Below the pieces are notes generated by a model that was not told the DNA's origin, did not search any database, and saw only the letters and a program-made list of their open reading frames with translations. From an uncultured Methanobrevibacter sp. (GTDB lineage: Archaea; Methanobacteriota; Methanobacteria; Methanobacteriales; Methanobacteriaceae): DNA of 42,689 nucleotides. Made by a program: the position numbers and the translations under genes. Of this stretch, positions 19,496 to 28,576 are shown piece by piece (the first letter of the stretch is position 1; every line of letters starts with the position of its first letter). The stretch covers positions 1 to 42,689 of the forward strand of contig CADAAJ010000019.1 of assembly GCA_902785855.1 (NCBI GenBank), in the 5' to 3' direction.

Positions 19496-21424
19496 ATGAA
19501 AGGAGAAAGAATTACATTGCAAGATATTAAAGGAATTGGAGATAAAATCTCCGAAAAGATTATTAACAGTGTTGGAGGAGAAGAAGAGCTCCAATTAATA
19601 GTTGATAATGTTGATGTGGAAAAAATAGCAAATATTGATGGCATAAGCAGAAGAAAAGCCATTGAAATTATGAATCAACTACTTAATAATCCAGAATATG
19701 AATTTATGAAAAGTGATAGAGCAATAGAACTTTATGACGACATCATAAATAAAATATTATCCTATTCAAACACATCATACTCAAAGAATAGAATTTTACT
19801 ACTTTCTCCATCAAAAGATACTAATCGTATTAATTCACAACTTGATTTTGTAATGAAAGCAAAAGAACATGTTTCCAAACTCCCAATTATTAAATTAAGA
19901 GGATTAATGAGAAATTTAAAAGAAGTTGAAGAAGTAAAAGCTGAATATGATCCAAGTAAAGTTATACTTGTTGAAACTGATGAAGACAATTCATATCTTA
20001 CAGATTTAGGATTGAATCAATATTATCCAATCCTAACCGCTAGTGATTCACCATTACTTCAAGAAGAACTAATGAATTATGATTTAGTATTCTATGTATA
20101 TTCACAAGGAGTCCTTGATTTTGAAGGAATGCCAAATCTTATAATGATCAACATAGAGGAAAACGACTATGAAATTGTTCCTGAAAAAATTATAGACTTT
20201 TTTATCCAAAACAAAGATTTATTTTCAAGAGTTCATGAAATACAAAAAATTAGAAATAAGGAAAGTATTTTGGGAGAAATAATTCCAATTATTGATGAAC
20301 TTAATATCATTGATAAAAGAGAAGTCAATATTGAAGAACTTGTTTATTCACTAAAGGATGATATGGATGAAGAGTTAGAAAAATCTATTAAAGATGTTGA
20401 CCTTGAAGGAGATGAAATACTCAACCTATTAAACAATAACTTCCCTCCAAAGATTAGTAAAATATTTGACGAAATTATCAGTAAACGTAAAGAAATTATT
20501 CGTGAAGAAACTGGATTAAGTTTTGATCCATTTCTTAGAACTTACCCAATTACAATCGATGAAGATGAAATTAAAAGAGTTAATTTAGAACAGTCAAGCA
20601 GAAAGGAAAATGATATTTTTGACATTAGAAAAAATGCTGCTATTGAATTAAATTCAATAAAAGAAAAAGCTATAGCAGAAGTTAACGATACAATACGCTT
20701 TGATTATGAATTTAGTTTAGGCAGTTTTGCATATGAATATGATTTATGCAGACCAGAATTCAGTGATGAAATAAAACTTAATGGAGCACTTCATTTAGAG
20801 TTAGCACTTAAAAAAGATAAAGAGCATGTTCAAAAAGTTGATTACCAATTAACCAAAAATGAAAATATTGCACTATTAACCGGAGCAAACAGCGGAGGTA
20901 AAACAACTCTACTTGAAACATTAACCCAAATATCAATAATGGCACAAATGGGACTTCCAGTAAGTGCAGATAAAGCTGAAATTAAATTATTTGATGAAAT
21001 TTATCACTTTTCAAAGAAAAGATCTTTAGATGCAGGAGCATTTGAATCCTTTTTAAATGTGTTCATTCCAATTGTCACCACCAATAGTGAAAAATTAGTA
21101 TTATTAGATGAACTTGAAGGTATAACTGAGCTGGATGCAGCAGTTAAAATTATATCCACATTCATAGATATGATTAAAGAGTCAAATTCATATGGAATAA
21201 TTGTAACCCACATGGCAAGGGAATTGATGAATTATACCAATATACGAGTTGATGGTATAGAAGCTAAAGGATTAGATGAAAATTATAATTTAATTGTTGA
21301 TAGAACTCCAAAAATGAATTTCCTTGCAAAAAGTACTCCAGAATTAATTTTAAAAAGAATTTATGAAAAATCTGAAGATGAAAACTTAAAAGAAGTATAT
21401 AGTAGAATACTTGAAAAATTCTAA
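19496..21424 (+). CDS. MutS-like ATPase with N-terminal helix-hairpin-helix region
   Basis: 642 residues. The N-terminus (about 12-60) contains helix-hairpin-helix-like sequence (LQDIKGIGDKISEKI, IANIDGISRRKAIEI). The C-terminal part is a MutS domain V ATPase with Walker A GANSGGKTT (463-471), Walker B LLDELEG (D538, E539) and a downstream VTHMARELM switch motif. No mismatch-recognition domain I or Smr nuclease domain is visible. It belongs to the archaeal MutS-related group nearest MutS2/COG1193 and probably binds branched DNA, by inference. A TTG codon at 19487 could start the frame three codons earlier, but AAAGGGGT ends just before it; the ATG at 19496 is preferred. Confidence 0.85.
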   Translation: MKGERITLQDIKGIGDKISEKIINSVGGEEELQLIVDNVDVEKIANIDGISRRKAIEIMNQLLNNPEYEFMKSDRAIELYDDIINKILSYSNTSYSKNRILLLSPSKDTNRINSQLDFVMKAKEHVSKLPIIKLRGLMRNLKEVEEVKAEYDPSKVILVETDEDNSYLTDLGLNQYYPILTASDSPLLQEELMNYDLVFYVYSQGVLDFEGMPNLIMINIEENDYEIVPEKIIDFFIQNKDLFSRVHEIQKIRNKESILGEIIPIIDELNIIDKREVNIEELVYSLKDDMDEELEKSIKDVDLEGDEILNLLNNNFPPKISKIFDEIISKRKEIIREETGLSFDPFLRTYPITIDEDEIKRVNLEQSSRKENDIFDIRKNAAIELNSIKEKAIAEVNDTIRFDYEFSLGSFAYEYDLCRPEFSDEIKLNGALHLELALKKDKEHVQKVDYQLTKNENIALLTGANSGGKTTLLETLTQISIMAQMGLPVSADKAEIKLFDEIYHFSKKRSLDAGAFESFLNVFIPIVTTNSEKLVLLDELEGITELDAAVKIISTFIDMIKESNSYGIIVTHMARELMNYTNIRVDGIEAKGLDENYNLIVDRTPKMNFLAKSTPELILKRIYEKSEDENLKEVYSRILEKF

Positions 21425-21605
21425 AAGATTGAGTAATACATTCAAACACTTGAAATTTTCTTTTTTCATGATGTTAATAGGAACAGAATTGCTGATTAAC
21501 TGCAAAAATTAAGAAACAATGCACCAGCAACACCATTTAGTGAAATTTAGGAATTAATAGAATTGTAATGGAAAAAATAATATATTCTTCAAAATCAAGA
21601 CAAAA

Positions 21606-21843
21606 TTAAAATCGTTTACCAATATTATAAGCTTCAGTTAGTTTATTTGGTTGATTTCTAACATCGCCCCAACTTCCAACATCCAAAACATCCAATATCT
21701 GATAATGCATATTCATTTGAAAGGGTTGTATTTTTGTAAGTTCAATATGGCCATTTTCTTCAGATCCCTTAATCATCTCATCCAATAATATGTCAGTATT
21801 TTGAATGTTTTCTTGGAGAACCCATTAATGCTACAATATCCAT
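21606..21843 (-). pseudogene. Remnant of NADPH-dependent FMN reductase / flavodoxin-family gene
   Basis: On the minus strand an ATG at 21843 opens MDIVALMGSPRKHS, the flavin-phosphate loop signature of the NADPH-dependent FMN reductase (iron-sulfur flavoprotein) family. One extra A shifts the frame, after which NTDILLDEMIKGSEENG continues as in intact relatives. The sequence then jumps to a typical C-terminal end (DVGSWGDVRNQ...AYNIGKRF, stop at 21606), so roughly 100 central residues are missing. A frameshift plus a large internal deletion make this a dead gene. The family call is from motif recognition. Confidence 0.75.
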
Positions 21844-22100
21844 TATAATCGTTCTAATAGTAAATCTGATAATCTTAAATGAAAAATATAATGGTTTTTA
21901 CTTAATATTCTTTATTCTTGTCAAACAATTGTTTCATATTAATTAATTAATGAGAATTATATTTAAACATTATCATTGCACTGAAAAAAGTACATAATAG
22001 TTTACAATAATAATATTACAGTTCCCAATTAACCATACTTATTAACATGAAATTTTAAAAAAATTTTGCAATAATAAAATAGGATTACCATAACGCCTTA

Positions 22101-22150
22101 TTTTATATAAAAGACATGACAAAATTAATCATGTTATTATATATCTACTT
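22101..22150 (+). promoter_or_regulatory. Promoter with inverted-repeat operator before the MFS transporter gene
   Basis: A TATA-like box (TTTATATAA, 22102-22110) is followed by an inverted repeat, ACATGA (22114-22119) and TCATGT (22129-22134), with a 9-nt spacer. The expected transcription start is near 22133, so a protein bound to the repeat would block the promoter. No regulator gene is adjacent. The repeat is seen; its operator function is inferred. Confidence 0.45.
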
Positions 22151-22182
22151 AAAAATAACAATAATGGGAGGATTAATTAAAT

Positions 22183-23709
22183 ATGAATGAATCTATTAAA
22201 GAACACTCATGGATTCCACTTATATTAGTGGCTTGCGCTTCCTTTATTATAGCTTTAGATGCTACATTCATGACTGTCAGTATTTCTCAGGTCGTTGTGG
22301 ATTTAAATACTGATGTGAGTACAATTCAAATAATCATGTCGTTTTATACCCTCATCACCGCTGCATTCATGCTAATGAGTACCAAACTTCAAGACATTGT
22401 TGGTAAAAAGAAACTGTTTTTAATCGGTGCTGCACTTTATGGCATAGGTACATTTATTGCAGCAATAAGTCAGAATTCAACAATGCTATTTATTGGATGG
22501 GCATTAATAGAAGGTATTGCAGGAGCATTAATGATGCCCGCTACCGTTTCTATAATAAGTGGGACCTATTCCGGCGAAAAACGTACCCTCGCTTTGGCAG
22601 TTGAAAGTATAATGGTTGCAATTGCAGCTGCTATCGGCCCACTTTTCGGTGGAATCATGACATCATTTTTCAGTTGGAGATATGGATTTGGATGTGAATT
22701 AATAATCGTCATCTTCATTTTTGTAATGCAAAAGAAAATACCTAATTTCAAACCTACCGAATCTAAAAATGACTTGGATATTACAGGATCAATAATTTCA
22801 GTCATAGGTCTTGTCTTGTTTGTTTTAGGTATCTTGATGATGCCTAATGATATCACTACAAGCATTGCTGTAATTATTTTAGGTATAATTGTATTGGTTA
22901 TATTTACATTATTTGAAATTAAAAGAAAAAGAAATGGCAAACCCCCATTAATTGATGTTGATTTATTTAGAGATAGAAACTTACGTTCAAGTACATGGAT
23001 TAAGTTATTATGTTGTCTTTCAATGGGAGGAGCATTATTTGCAATTTCTGTGTACCTTCAAAGTGTATTGCAGTTATCCGCATTTGATACCGGTTTAACA
23101 TCACTTCCAATGACCATTGGTTTGCTTATTTTTGCAATGGTAGCTCCAAAATTAACTGAAAAACTAAACCATAGGACACTTATGGCAATAGGATCTATAA
23201 TTTCCATCATTGGATGTATTCTTTTAAGTTATCAATTTAGATTAGATACAACAATGTTTGAATTAATGCCTGGACTATTTGTATTGGGAGCAGGGTTAGG
23301 ATTTGTTATGGCATTAAGTACAGATATTGCATTAATCAATATTCCTGAAAAAAGTCAAAATAATGCATCAGGCATAATTACAACCAGCCAAACATTAGGT
23401 GAATCAATGGGTACTGCAATTATTGGAATAATTCTAATTCTCGGAGTTATTGGAGGAATTAGTAATGCAGTCGATGTCTATGCACCACAATATTCAGCAG
23501 ACGAACAATTCCACCAAGATGTTTATGATGCCTTTCAAAAAGTAAATAATATAGACGAAATAAAAGCACAGGATAATACCGTTGTTGTAAATGTTGTAGA
23601 TATCATTATTCATAGCGCAATGGCATTCGTAATGCAAGTAACGGCCATAGTGATGGGAATTGTTTTTATTTTAACACTTCGGCTAACAAATAAAAAGATT
23701 AAAAATTAA
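22183..23709 (+). CDS. DHA2-family MFS drug:H+ antiporter (EmrB/QacA type)
   Basis: 508 residues with about 14 predicted membrane helices, the DHA2 (14-TMS) plan. Recognisable pieces are the N-terminal WIPLILVACASFIIALDATFMTVS segment with the conserved intramembrane Asp, the motif-A-like loop KLQDIVGKKKLF, and the C-terminal QNNASGIITTSQTLGESMGTAI typical of EmrB/QacA transporters. It should export hydrophobic compounds using the proton gradient. GGGAGGATT precedes the ATG. It stands alone with its own promoter, inverted repeat and terminator. The substrate cannot be predicted. Related transporters are scattered in gut methanogens and bacteria, so horizontal acquisition is plausible. Confidence 0.92.
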   Translation: MNESIKEHSWIPLILVACASFIIALDATFMTVSISQVVVDLNTDVSTIQIIMSFYTLITAAFMLMSTKLQDIVGKKKLFLIGAALYGIGTFIAAISQNSTMLFIGWALIEGIAGALMMPATVSIISGTYSGEKRTLALAVESIMVAIAAAIGPLFGGIMTSFFSWRYGFGCELIIVIFIFVMQKKIPNFKPTESKNDLDITGSIISVIGLVLFVLGILMMPNDITTSIAVIILGIIVLVIFTLFEIKRKRNGKPPLIDVDLFRDRNLRSSTWIKLLCCLSMGGALFAISVYLQSVLQLSAFDTGLTSLPMTIGLLIFAMVAPKLTEKLNHRTLMAIGSIISIIGCILLSYQFRLDTTMFELMPGLFVLGAGLGFVMALSTDIALINIPEKSQNNASGIITTSQTLGESMGTAIIGIILILGVIGGISNAVDVYAPQYSADEQFHQDVYDAFQKVNNIDEIKAQDNTVVVNVVDIIIHSAMAFVMQVTAIVMGIVFILTLRLTNKKIKN

Positions 23710-23737
23710 TGGGAGTTAATCTCTCATTACCTTTTTT
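23708..23737 (+). terminator. Hairpin terminator of the MFS gene
   Basis: AATGGGAG (23708-23715) pairs with CTCTCATT (23721-23728) through one G-T wobble across a 5-nt loop, followed by ACCTTTTTTT. It begins at the stop codon. Confidence 0.5.
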
Positions 23738-23873
23738 TAAAAAATTAAAAGTATTACTATTTTTTCTAAGCAGACTTGATAGAACACCAGTTCAATAAAA
23801 TATGAATCTTAAAATAAGGTTTTGAAATTATTTGATTATATATAAAAAGAAAAAAAGAAAAAAAGTAGTTTAA

Positions 23874-24590
23874 TTATACATCAGAGTATAATAAACCAAT
23901 AGCTCTATTGTAGAAGAATACAAAGTATACTGCAAAGAGACCTAATAAAACACTACCAACAATGTTGTTCATTTGACCGATCCAAGCAATAATAATTGCA
24001 GCAATAATTAAAATAATTGCAATAATAATAACAGTTGCGATTATTTTAAGGAAACCTACTTTGGATATATCTCCGATAGCTTCTCCGATAGCTAAAGCAT
24101 CACCCATACTATCAGTTTTTGCTAATCTACATTTAGCCATAAAATTAGCTAAAGCAAATAGAATAAATAAGATTAAACTAATTATAGTCATTATCCAATC
24201 CCTAAGGAACAAACCTAAAACAAAAGTAATAATAGCAGGGACAATATAGTAAACAATATCAACAACTATTAATTTAATAGCATTTGAGATTTGTCTTCCA
24301 ACATCAATTCCAGGTCCATCATCTCTTCTTTCAATACCAAATTTTATAATATCTAATGCATATCCTTCAATTAAAAATAGTATAAGAATAAAAACAATGA
24401 TTCCTACGATACCTACACCAGAGAAAGCAAAGCTGCTCCAACCAGTTGAACCTACAGCGCCTAACATACCTAATAATGATGCTCCACCAATAATTGCTCC
24501 AATTATTCCTAAAACAACATATAATACTAGCGCTTTAATATTATGAAATGGGTATGCTAATGCATCTCCTATAATTCCGCCAATATCCAT
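23874..24590 (-). CDS. DUF4013-type multi-pass membrane protein
   Basis: 238 residues with about five to six hydrophobic helices. The N-terminus IGGIIGDALAYPFHNIKALVLY matches the archaeal DUF4013 family, whose members begin with a short amphipathic stretch before the first helix and have no known activity. A GTG three codons earlier lies inside the Shine-Dalgarno AAAGGTGAAAATT, so the ATG at 24590 is the start. It has its own AT-rich promoter (TATA-like sequence around 24650-24670) and a poly-T stretch after its stop. Family assignment is probable; function unknown. Confidence 0.8.
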   Translation of the reverse strand: MDIGGIIGDALAYPFHNIKALVLYVVLGIIGAIIGGASLLGMLGAVGSTGWSSFAFSGVGIVGIIVFILILFLIEGYALDIIKFGIERRDDGPGIDVGRQISNAIKLIVVDIVYYIVPAIITFVLGLFLRDWIMTIISLILFILFALANFMAKCRLAKTDSMGDALAIGEAIGDISKVGFLKIIATVIIIAIILIIAAIIIAWIGQMNNIVGSVLLGLFAVYFVFFYNRAIGLLYSDV

Positions 24591-24599
24591 AATTTTCAC

Positions 24600-24985
24600 C
24601 TTTTATTTAATTTTAAACTCAATATGAGTTAATAAATAGTATATTAATAGTAATATATAAATATTTATATATTTCTTGGATTGTTTTAAAAAACTTGCAA
24701 ACTAGTTTTTATTTATTAATTTCCAAGGATTTTATTTTAATTGGTTGTATTATATATTTTACATACAGATTTTAGTTGATTTATGAAATATATAGAATCC
24801 CCACATGTAAAAATCCGTTTATCTTTCTTTACAATTATTGAAAAATTCTTTAATAAAACCCTAACAATACACCATATTTAAAAAAATAAAAAAATAATTA
24901 AGATACGTCAAATATCCGCAACTAAAGACCATATTTTAAAAAAAATGGTAATCTAATCTAGAAGAATTAAAATTTATCTAATGAT
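24600..24985. other. Non-coding AT-rich intergenic stretch
   Basis: Contains the DUF4013 promoter on its left side. The rest is AT-rich with no gene supported. A 46-codon open stretch without a start codon exists on the minus strand (about 24737-24880) but matches nothing I recognise. Confidence 0.4.
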
Positions 24986-25203
24986 GCAAGAATACCATGA
25001 CCTCTTCAAGGTCGTGTATGAATTGCATAAATGAGATTGAAAATACTTTTCAAATGCTCTCACTTTAAATTTAAATATTATTGTAATTAAATTACTATAT
25101 AACAATCGCATAATGAGGGATTGCCTAGAAAAGACTCAATTAACCCATTGAGCAAAAAACAAAATCTAGGAATCCTCACCTTCTACAAGGTGAGGTTGTT
25201 CAA
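24986..25203 (+). mobile_element. Miniature IS200/IS605-type element (MITE), non-coding
   Basis: A 218-bp segment whose two ends match those of the complete IS element at 36314-37964. The left end starts GCAAGAA and has a hairpin around GACCT/AGGTC (24996-25016), then ATGAATTGCA. The right end has GAATCC, stem CCTCACCT (25174-25181), loop TCTACA, stem AGGTGAGG (25188-25195) and GTTCAA (ends 25203). The intact element has the same layout and the same TCTACA loop with a different, still pairing stem. No ORF is inside, so it would need a transposase in trans. It sits 20 bp beyond the terminator of the first papain-type adhesin. Confidence 0.7.
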
Positions 25204-25223
25204 GAAAATTAAAATAAAAAAAG

Positions 25224-25246
25224 AAGTAGATAAATATTATCTACTT
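25224..25246 (-). terminator. Stop-codon-spanning hairpin terminator, adhesin copy A
   Basis: On the minus strand AAGTAGATA pairs perfectly with TATCTACTT across a 5-nt loop, and C plus a T6 run follows. The TAG stop codon lies inside the first stem arm. An identical hairpin ends the paralogous gene (28554-28576). Confidence 0.6.
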
Positions 25247-28200
25247 AACTTTAACAATTGTTTTTACTAAATTTTTAAGGTATGACACTTTTACAGCATA
25301 TTTTTTACCTTTTTTGAGTTTTTTAATAACATTCTTTTTGATGGTTACTTGTGCAATTCCATTTTTAGAAGTTTTTGCCTTGTAAGTTTTTCCTTTGAAT
25401 TTGAATGTTATTTTTTTGCCTTTAACAGCCTTACCGTTGATTTTAAGAGAAGCTTTTAACTTAAATTTCTTAGCAGTCTTTTTAACAGTTACTTTTTTAG
25501 TCTTCAAGACGATTTTATCAGCAACAGCATTTACTGTAACTGTATTATTGTATGTCTTACCATTATAAATAGTTGTTATTACATAAGTTCCTGCTTTTTG
25601 AGTTATTTGAATTTTAGCTACTCCATCAGCATCAGTTACAGCAGATATTGTTTTACCATTAATAGTAAAGTTAACAACCGCACCCGCACCAACAGCATGA
25701 CCATCATCAGTTACAACCTGAACAGTAAAGTAAGAACCACTACCATAATCAACAATGATATCCTTATTGTTAATGATTTTACTGTTATCAGCAACAGTGT
25801 ATACTTTTAAAACAGAGATTACTCCTTCATTATAAGAATCCATAAAAGGTGACCCATCAATAGAAACAAATGAAATATTATGTGTATAATGTGTTCTCAT
25901 ATCGTTAAGCTTCATGAACGGTATATTTTTTGTGGTTATTACTGCTTTGAATACATCACCTTCTTTAATTGGGACGTATTCGTTTAATTTGATAGTATGG
26001 TAACCAATATATGGAGTCACTCCATTTTGAGTTAGTTTTAATTCATCATTTACATAGATCTCAACAGTGTATTTATCACCACTTTCCTTGAAGAATGTTC
26101 CAACAGCAGCAATTAAATCATCATCCAATGCTTCAAACACATTCATATAGCTTACAGTTTCTCCACCAGATAAGAAACTGCCATCCCATCCAATAACATA
26201 TTGATAATTTTTATTGTATGGAACGGTATTTTCAAGAATTACTGTAGTAGCATATCCAGTAAAATCACCTGGTTCACCTTGTAGGAATGATTTGTCATAA
26301 TATGAAACATATAAATATCCATTTTGCCCCCAATTAGGACCCCAACTGTTTTTCACAATCCATGCACCATCACCTGGAGGTCGGGTTAAGAAATTTTCTT
26401 TTGAGAAATTGTCATCCCATCCCACAACTATTACACCATGATTTTGCTGTTTAGGCACATCAACATACTGTGCATATGTTTCAGGATTATAATACAAACT
26501 TACTTCATCATATTGGGATTGTCCATAATAAGACACAAATATAGAACCATATTTCATGATTGCTTCTTTAAGTTTTGTGCCATTAGGTATTTCATCATTA
26601 GCTATAAATATCACATCTTGAACATGAATGTTTTTAGTAGTTGTGATTACTGGTGAAATTTTCCCCATTTCATCATATGAATCCATATTTTCTGTAAACG
26701 CTCCAAGCCAACTCAATAAGTAACTTGCTGCAGCAGTGTTTAATCCACCTTCCTCTTGAAAAGTAAGACCATAAATTGAATATTTTAACATGGAATCTTG
26801 CATGTTATTTTCTGAAAGGTCTGTTCTTATTCCTGTAACTCTTAATAATGCGGATTCTAATGCTCCTATCATTCCAAAAGTCCAGCAGGAACCCATCCAT
26901 CCTTGTTCTTTAATTGAGGAAACCCATCCCCAGTCATATGAATTGTATCTGTATGGGAGATTATTGACATTAATTGTGTTATTAATCAATGTTAATTCCA
27001 GACCTTCCCCAACAATTATTGTTGCATAAAATGTATTATTGGTTGATATATTGTTGTCATTAATGAAAATATTTGTTTCATCTATATTTGATTGTTTATC
27101 GAAAACAGAGTAAATAGGATTTGTATTGTTTTCAAAAATTGAATTACTAATGGCGTATGCTGAATCACATGCATAAATTGCAGCACCCGCACTTGCATCG
27201 TTATTGAAGAATTTAGAACCAACAATATTATATGTACCTAAATCCAACAATATTGCACCCCCATAAGTTAAATCCGCTTCAATAATGCCCGCACCGTTTG
27301 AATCAAAAGTACAATTATTGATTACTCCATTTACATATGAAAGATAAACTGATCCTCCATTGTAATTTGCACGGCCGTTTATAAACTCTGTATTATTTAG
27401 GAATAAATCTCCACCTAATTGAAGGAATGCTCCACCAAAAGCAGAATAGGTATCCTTAAATATTGAATCCAATATAGTCACATTACCTCCATTTCCATCT
27501 CCAGCAATATCTGCATAAACTGCACCGGCATTTTTAGAGGAAGTAGTATTTATGAATTCACAATTTTTGATATATACCTCACCGCCGAACCTAATACCTA
27601 TAGCACCTGCAGTAATATTCGCTTTCAAATTATTGAATTTAGAATTGATTATTGAAGTTTTAGAACCTCTAACATATAATGCAGGAGAATATGAAGAACT
27701 GGTGTTTGCAAAAGTTGAGTTTTCTATGTAAAGTGTTGAGTTTTTAAGAGCAGCAATTTGAGAATACTTATTGAAGATTTTTGAACTTAACTCTGCATTG
27801 TAAAGATATAATTCACCTTTCTTTATGTATATTGCTGAACCCGCTTCTGCATAATTGTCTATAAATTTGGAATTGCTGCAGGTAATAGTTACATCACTAT
27901 AAAGTCCCACAGCTCCCCCTTCCATTTTTGCATAGTTGTTTATGAATGTGACATTATTCAATGTTAATGAACCTGTAGAATATATTGCTCCACCTTTTTC
28001 AGCATTACCTCCAGTTAAAATCAGATTGCTTAATGTTACGTTGTTTGCAGTAATGTTGAATATTCTTGATTGATTGTTTCCATCAATTGTACGGCCATTA
28101 CCATTAAGTATAAAATTATCCTTAATAATAACAATTCCATTTTTATTATCAGTTTCGTTGTTGAATTTGTAGTCGTGAGTTAAATTAACGACATCTTTTC

Positions 28201-28435
28201 CATCTATTTCTTCAGTCAAGTTGGTGAATGAATATTCATTTTCTGAATATAAATTATTCTGAGTTGTTTTAAGAATATCTGTACTGTCATCAGTTGTGAT
28301 ATCCTCTTGAACTGTTTTTAATATTTCTTTACTGCCATCGCATATTGCATCATCGGAGATGTTTTCTGCTGCACACACAGCACCTACCGACATGATTAAA
28401 ATAAGCATGACAATCAAAATCTTTAATGCCTTCAT
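25241..28435 (-). CDS. Secreted adhesin-like protein: beta-helix + papain-like (C1) peptidase + Ig-like + Lys-rich module, copy A
   Basis: 1,064 residues. A signal peptide (1-~25, ending VCAAE) is followed by right-handed beta-helix repeats (~60-480; recurring NVTFINNYAKMEGGAV-like coils). A papain-family C1 domain (~495-790) has Q511, C517 (QGWMGSCWTF), H666 (NHGVIVVGWDD) and N696 (VKNSWGPNWG). An Ig-like domain (~880-970) and a ~90-residue Lys-rich C-terminal module, shared by many methanogen adhesin-like proteins, follow. All catalytic residues are present, so it is probably an active surface cysteine peptidase that acts on, or anchors at, the pseudomurein wall (inference). A GTG three codons upstream is part of the ribosome binding site; ATG 28435 is preferred. 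It is in tandem with a paralogue (copy B). Confidence 0.88.
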   Translation of the reverse strand: MKALKILIVMLILIMSVGAVCAAENISDDAICDGSKEILKTVQEDITTDDSTDILKTTQNNLYSENEYSFTNLTEEIDGKDVVNLTHDYKFNNETDNKNGIVIIKDNFILNGNGRTIDGNNQSRIFNITANNVTLSNLILTGGNAEKGGAIYSTGSLTLNNVTFINNYAKMEGGAVGLYSDVTITCSNSKFIDNYAEAGSAIYIKKGELYLYNAELSSKIFNKYSQIAALKNSTLYIENSTFANTSSSYSPALYVRGSKTSIINSKFNNLKANITAGAIGIRFGGEVYIKNCEFINTTSSKNAGAVYADIAGDGNGGNVTILDSIFKDTYSAFGGAFLQLGGDLFLNNTEFINGRANYNGGSVYLSYVNGVINNCTFDSNGAGIIEADLTYGGAILLDLGTYNIVGSKFFNNDASAGAAIYACDSAYAISNSIFENNTNPIYSVFDKQSNIDETNIFINDNNISTNNTFYATIIVGEGLELTLINNTINVNNLPYRYNSYDWGWVSSIKEQGWMGSCWTFGMIGALESALLRVTGIRTDLSENNMQDSMLKYSIYGLTFQEEGGLNTAAASYLLSWLGAFTENMDSYDEMGKISPVITTTKNIHVQDVIFIANDEIPNGTKLKEAIMKYGSIFVSYYGQSQYDEVSLYYNPETYAQYVDVPKQQNHGVIVVGWDDNFSKENFLTRPPGDGAWIVKNSWGPNWGQNGYLYVSYYDKSFLQGEPGDFTGYATTVILENTVPYNKNYQYVIGWDGSFLSGGETVSYMNVFEALDDDLIAAVGTFFKESGDKYTVEIYVNDELKLTQNGVTPYIGYHTIKLNEYVPIKEGDVFKAVITTKNIPFMKLNDMRTHYTHNISFVSIDGSPFMDSYNEGVISVLKVYTVADNSKIINNKDIIVDYGSGSYFTVQVVTDDGHAVGAGAVVNFTINGKTISAVTDADGVAKIQITQKAGTYVITTIYNGKTYNNTVTVNAVADKIVLKTKKVTVKKTAKKFKLKASLKINGKAVKGKKITFKFKGKTYKAKTSKNGIAQVTIKKNVIKKLKKGKKYAVKVSYLKNLVKTIVKVK

Positions 28436-28553
28436 AATTATCACATGATAAATTTATGTAAAAATTTAATATTTAAGCGTTTATATTTAGTTTTTGATTG
28501 TTTTAAAAAAAGATTATTGAGAACTGAGGCAAAATTATAAAATAAATAAAAAG

Positions 28554-28576
28554 AAGTAGATAAATATTATCTACTT
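28554..28576 (-). terminator. Stop-codon-spanning hairpin terminator, adhesin copy B
   Basis: Same 9-bp stem and 5-nt loop as at 25224-25246, with the TAG stop codon inside the first arm and a T-rich run after it. The identity with copy A extends into the 3' end of the gene, consistent with duplication or gene conversion. Confidence 0.6.

Larger units (their letters stand above)
21425..22182. other. Gene-poor region with decayed coding debris
   Basis: 758 bp without an intact gene. It holds the flavoprotein pseudogene (21606-21843, minus strand), a short broken plus-strand stretch near 21500-21570 that reads as NNAPATPFSEI before a stop, and the promoter and inverted repeat of the MFS gene at its right end. 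Nothing else is recognisable. It marks the transition from core to accessory DNA. Confidence 0.5.

Noticed and set aside
21425-21600. Plus-strand coding debris reading NNAPATPFSEI
   Set aside because: Too short and interrupted by stops on both sides to assign; mentioned only as possible debris.
24737-24880. 46-codon minus-strand open stretch (ends CKIYNTTN)
   Set aside because: No start codon, no recognised homologue, and AT-rich surroundings; chance cannot be excluded.
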